DNA of 26,035 nucleotides from the NCBI GenBank assembly GCA_012514415.1, contig JAAZAH010000375.1:1-26035 (forward strand), read 5' to 3'. The notes below the pieces were generated by a model. The model searched no databases. It worked only from the letters and a program-made list of their open reading frames with translations, and was not told the origin of the DNA. The stretch's first letter is position 1. Each line of letters starts with the position of its first letter. Shown piece after piece: positions 24,012 to 26,035 of the stretch. Source of the DNA: Sandaracinaceae bacterium. GTDB lineage: Bacteria > Myxococcota_A > Polyangia > Polyangiales > Houyiibacteriaceae. The position numbers and the translations under genes are program-made.

Positions 24012-25024
24012 CGCTCTCTTCGGGCCAGCTTGGCGCCCAGCAGCTGAAAGAGTCGGTGTGATTCGGCGTTCATCGGCGCGCCGTCGAGCGCACGTAACGC
24101 ATCGCTTTCAAGACTACGGATACGCTCGCGCGTCCGGTCGATAAGCCCTCGTTCGTGAAGGAGCGTGCGAAGCCTCTCGATTTCGGCCTCGCTCCTTTCG
24201 GCCCGCTCGTAGAGCCGTACAATCTCATCCTCGCCCTCAAGGAGTGCCGCGTGATAGAGCGCGCTCTTCTTTCCATCGCGGAGATCGTCGCCAGGCTTTC
24301 CCATCGTCTCCGCGTTGCCGATCACACCCAAGAGATCGTCGGCGATCTGAAACGCTTCCCCGATGGCAATCGCCCAGCGTTCAAGTGCCGTGAGGAGCGT
24401 CGATGACGCTCCGCGGAACTGCGCTCCGAGTCGGATTGGCCCGAGGGTCGTGTAGCTCGTCGTCTTTAGGCGGTGCATGGCTGGGATGTCCGCATCACCT
24501 CGAATATCGAAAAGCTGCCCATGATAGACTTCCTCGAGGATCGCCGTGAATGCCTCGAGCAGACGCGCGGAGATCGCGCTTTCGTTGGTCGCTCCGAGCA
24601 GCGCTTCGAGGGCGAGCCCCGTCGCATAATCTCCCGCGAGGATCGCCGCGGAATCTCCTCGTTTCACGTCACCGAGTCGGACGCGAAGGCTCGCGAACGT
24701 CGAAGGGCCCCCGCGCCGGATCTCATCTTCATCCATGATGTCGTCGTGGATGAGAAGCGCCGTCTGGAGGATCTCGATCGCGCAGTAGAGCTGCATCCCC
24801 TCGTCGATGTCGAAGGAGGGGTCGGCGGCACGCGCCGCCGCCGCGATGAGGATAGGGCGGAGACGCTTCCCTCCTCGGAGAGAGAGCTTTTCGACCTCAT
24901 CGAGCAAGATGGAGTGGCCGATGGCGTGCGAAAGGAGTCGGGTGCGCCGCTTCGTAAAAAAGTTCGATAGCGCCGTCTCGCAGCTGAGCCGCACGCTCCG
25001 GATGAATCTCTCTTCGTTCGTCAT
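24008..25024 (-). CDS. Polyprenyl (geranylgeranyl-type) diphosphate synthase
   Basis: A 338-residue all-helical trans-prenyltransferase that condenses isopentenyl diphosphate onto an allylic diphosphate. 'GGKRLRP' (51-57) binds IPP. The first Asp-rich motif is D94-D-I-M-D98 followed by RRG. The second reads 'FQIADDLLG' (D229-D230, Gly233 in place of the third Asp), as in many archaeal and actinobacterial GGPP synthases. The residue five before the first motif is Ala89, a small side chain that permits products longer than farnesyl. Chain length (C20 or more) is therefore uncertain. It heads the four-gene operon and feeds directly on the IPP it makes. The divergent methyltransferase lies about 80 bp upstream. 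Confidence 0.92.
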   Translation of the reverse strand: MTNEERFIRSVRLSCETALSNFFTKRRTRLLSHAIGHSILLDEVEKLSLRGGKRLRPILIAAAARAADPSFDIDEGMQLYCAIEILQTALLIHDDIMDEDEIRRGGPSTFASLRVRLGDVKRGDSAAILAGDYATGLALEALLGATNESAISARLLEAFTAILEEVYHGQLFDIRGDADIPAMHRLKTTSYTTLGPIRLGAQFRGASSTLLTALERWAIAIGEAFQIADDLLGVIGNAETMGKPGDDLRDGKKSALYHAALLEGEDEIVRLYERAERSEAEIERLRTLLHERGLIDRTRERIRSLESDALRALDGAPMNAESHRLFQLLGAKLARRER

Positions 25025-25107
25025 GCTTCGCTGGCCCGCGGTCCCTCCTCGTCTTCATAGCGCGGCGGTTGCGTGGGATCGAGGCACAACCCAGCACACC
25101 GGCCTCC

Positions 25108-25824
25108 ATGAGGTGCGATCGGCTTGCCGAAGAGCCGATTTCGCGTTTAGCTCTTCGCTACGTGACCGAAGAGTCCAAAAAAGAAGCTACGCGACCCGAA
25201 CGCTCGACGCGCCTTCCGCGCCTCCTTGTGCCGCTCGCGGCGAAGGTGTGTCGGGAGTCGGTTTATCTCCCGCTTTTGACGGAACAGCTCGCTCTACGCC
25301 CTGGGATGCGCATCCTCGAGCTCGGAAGTCGGGACGGCGCGATCGCGATCGAGCTTGCGAAAGCAGAGCCGGCCGCGAGCGTCGTCGCGCTCGAACCCGA
25401 CTCCGCGTCGCTCGTCGAAGCGCGCAAACGGGGCGAGGCCGAAGGTGTGTTCATCGAGTGGGTGGATGCGCTGCCCACTGCGGCGGGTTTTTTGGAGGCG
25501 AGCTTCGATCGCATCCTCAGCGTTCGATTTTTTCATCGGCTCGATCCGGCGCTCAAGTGGGAGACCCTCGATCGCCTCTACGCGCTCCTAAAACCGGGAG
25601 GTGAGCTTCATCTGGTGGATTGGGGAAAACCAGAGAACTTCGCCTACCGCGTTGGATTCCTCGGGGTTCAGCTCGTCGAGGGGATCGAAAAGACGCAAGA
25701 TCATCTTGAGGGCAATCTAGGCGCGCTACTTCGCGCGGCGGGATTCAAAGATGTGGAGAAGACTCATACGATCGGGACGGCGTTTGGGACGCTCGAACTG
25801 ATGAAGGGGCGCCGCGCGGACTGA
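25108..25824 (+). CDS. Class I SAM-dependent methyltransferase
   Basis: A 238-residue protein (from ATG 25108) with a Rossmann-type methyltransferase core: motif I 'RILELGSRDGAIAIELA', 'VVALEPDSASLVEARKRG', 'FDRILSVRFFHRL' and 'LLKPGGELHLVDWG'. The last two resemble the ubiquinone/menaquinone (UbiE-like) methyltransferase group, and the C-terminal 'LLRAAGFKDVE' also fits. The start is uncertain: TTG 25069, ATG 25108 and GTG 25162 are all in frame, and none has a good Shine-Dalgarno. It is divergent from the isoprenoid operon, so a quinone or prenyl substrate is conceivable but unproven. The next gene starts 1 bp after its stop. Confidence 0.8.
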   Translation: MRCDRLAEEPISRLALRYVTEESKKEATRPERSTRLPRLLVPLAAKVCRESVYLPLLTEQLALRPGMRILELGSRDGAIAIELAKAEPAASVVALEPDSASLVEARKRGEAEGVFIEWVDALPTAAGFLEASFDRILSVRFFHRLDPALKWETLDRLYALLKPGGELHLVDWGKPENFAYRVGFLGVQLVEGIEKTQDHLEGNLGALLRAAGFKDVEKTHTIGTAFGTLELMKGRRAD

Positions 25825-25825
25825 G

Positions 25826-26035
25826 ATGAGCGCCTTGCTAAAACGCTTCGATCGCGAGATCGCCGCCATCACGCTCCGCGATGTGCTCGCGGTCCATGGG
25901 ATCCACGCGGCCATTTACGAAGTCGACGGCACTTATGAGGTCCACGTACGCGAACGCGATCTCGGCCGGGCGCGTGAACTCCTCGTGGGCCTCAGCCAAG
26001 GACAGCTCGAGTCGGGCGGGAGCGCTCCGCAGCAT
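25826..26035 (+). CDS. 5' end of a gene with a rhomboid/DUF2007-like N-terminal domain (truncated by window edge)
   Basis: ATG 25826 follows the methyltransferase stop after a single base (TGAGATG), and 70 codons run open to the window end. The sequence 'LKRFDREIAAITLRDVLAVHG' then 'IHAAIYEVDGTYEVHVRERDL' then 'GRARELLVGLSQG' has the beta-alpha-beta pattern of the small cytoplasmic domain in front of rhomboid proteases such as GlpG, also seen in DUF2007 proteins. No membrane segment is reached yet, so I cannot tell whether this is a rhomboid protease or a stand-alone small protein. Confidence 0.65.
   Translation, partial: MSALLKRFDREIAAITLRDVLAVHGIHAAIYEVDGTYEVHVRERDLGRARELLVGLSQGQLESGGSAPQH

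Noticed and set aside
1..26035. CRISPR arrays, insertion sequences, prophage or integrase-tRNA islands
   Set aside because: No regularly spaced repeats, transposase or integrase motifs; the tRNA-Arg is followed directly by its terminator with no duplicated 3' end in the window.

Overview
GC-rich bacterial chromosome segment with tightly packed genes, many of them overlapping by the four bases ATGA. Several features together point to a Myxococcota- or Bradymonadales-like (former Deltaproteobacteria) organism: a PEGA-repeat outer-membrane protein, a Hanks-type Ser/Thr kinase with a C-terminal membrane anchor, a heme A synthase, and isoprenoid synthesis by the mevalonate route instead of the usual bacterial MEP route. 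This placement is inference from gene content; there is no rRNA or other phylogenetic marker here. I see no insertion sequence, prophage, CRISPR array or replication origin, and the region reads as core chromosome.

Layout, left to right. 1-5.5 kb, plus strand: 3' part of a PEGA/beta-barrel protein overlapping tmk, a PDZ lipoprotein, heme A synthase (ctaA), a Ser/Thr kinase, and a small possibly winged-helix protein. 5.5-7.3 kb, minus strand: a fatty-acid desaturase and a crotonase. 7.4-10.6 kb, plus strand: gatC-gatA-gatB, the tRNA-dependent amidotransferase. 10.6-13.8 kb, minus strand: argH-lysA-CoA-binding protein, an amino-acid biosynthesis operon. 13.9-15.7 kb, minus strand: a P1B-type ATPase homologue that has lost essentially all its catalytic motifs. 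15.9-17.6 kb, plus strand: a GNAT-like protein and a HemJ/CopD-like membrane protein. 17.5-19.9 kb, minus strand: comEC. 20.07-20.15 kb: tRNA-Arg(CCG) with its own terminator. 20.2-20.9 kb, plus strand: a Dph6-like ATP pyrophosphatase. 21.1-25.0 kb, minus strand: the four-gene operon polyprenyl synthase - mevalonate kinase - diphosphomevalonate decarboxylase - phosphomevalonate kinase. 25.1 kb to the end, plus strand: a methyltransferase and the start of a rhomboid-N-terminus-like gene.

How the genes work together: the 21-25 kb operon takes mevalonate to isopentenyl diphosphate and then to a polyprenyl diphosphate. The upper pathway (HMG-CoA synthase and reductase) and IPP isomerase must lie elsewhere. 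GatCAB supplies Gln-tRNA and/or Asn-tRNA by transamidation. ArgH and LysA finish arginine and lysine synthesis.

The most unusual item is the 622-residue P-type ATPase homologue at 13862-15730. It keeps the membrane layout, the nucleotide-domain HP motif and a TRASH-like cysteine motif. It lacks the phosphorylated Asp, the actuator domain, the GDGxND hinge and the transmembrane CPC metal site, yet its reading frame is intact. That suggests a maintained pseudoenzyme rather than a decaying pump.
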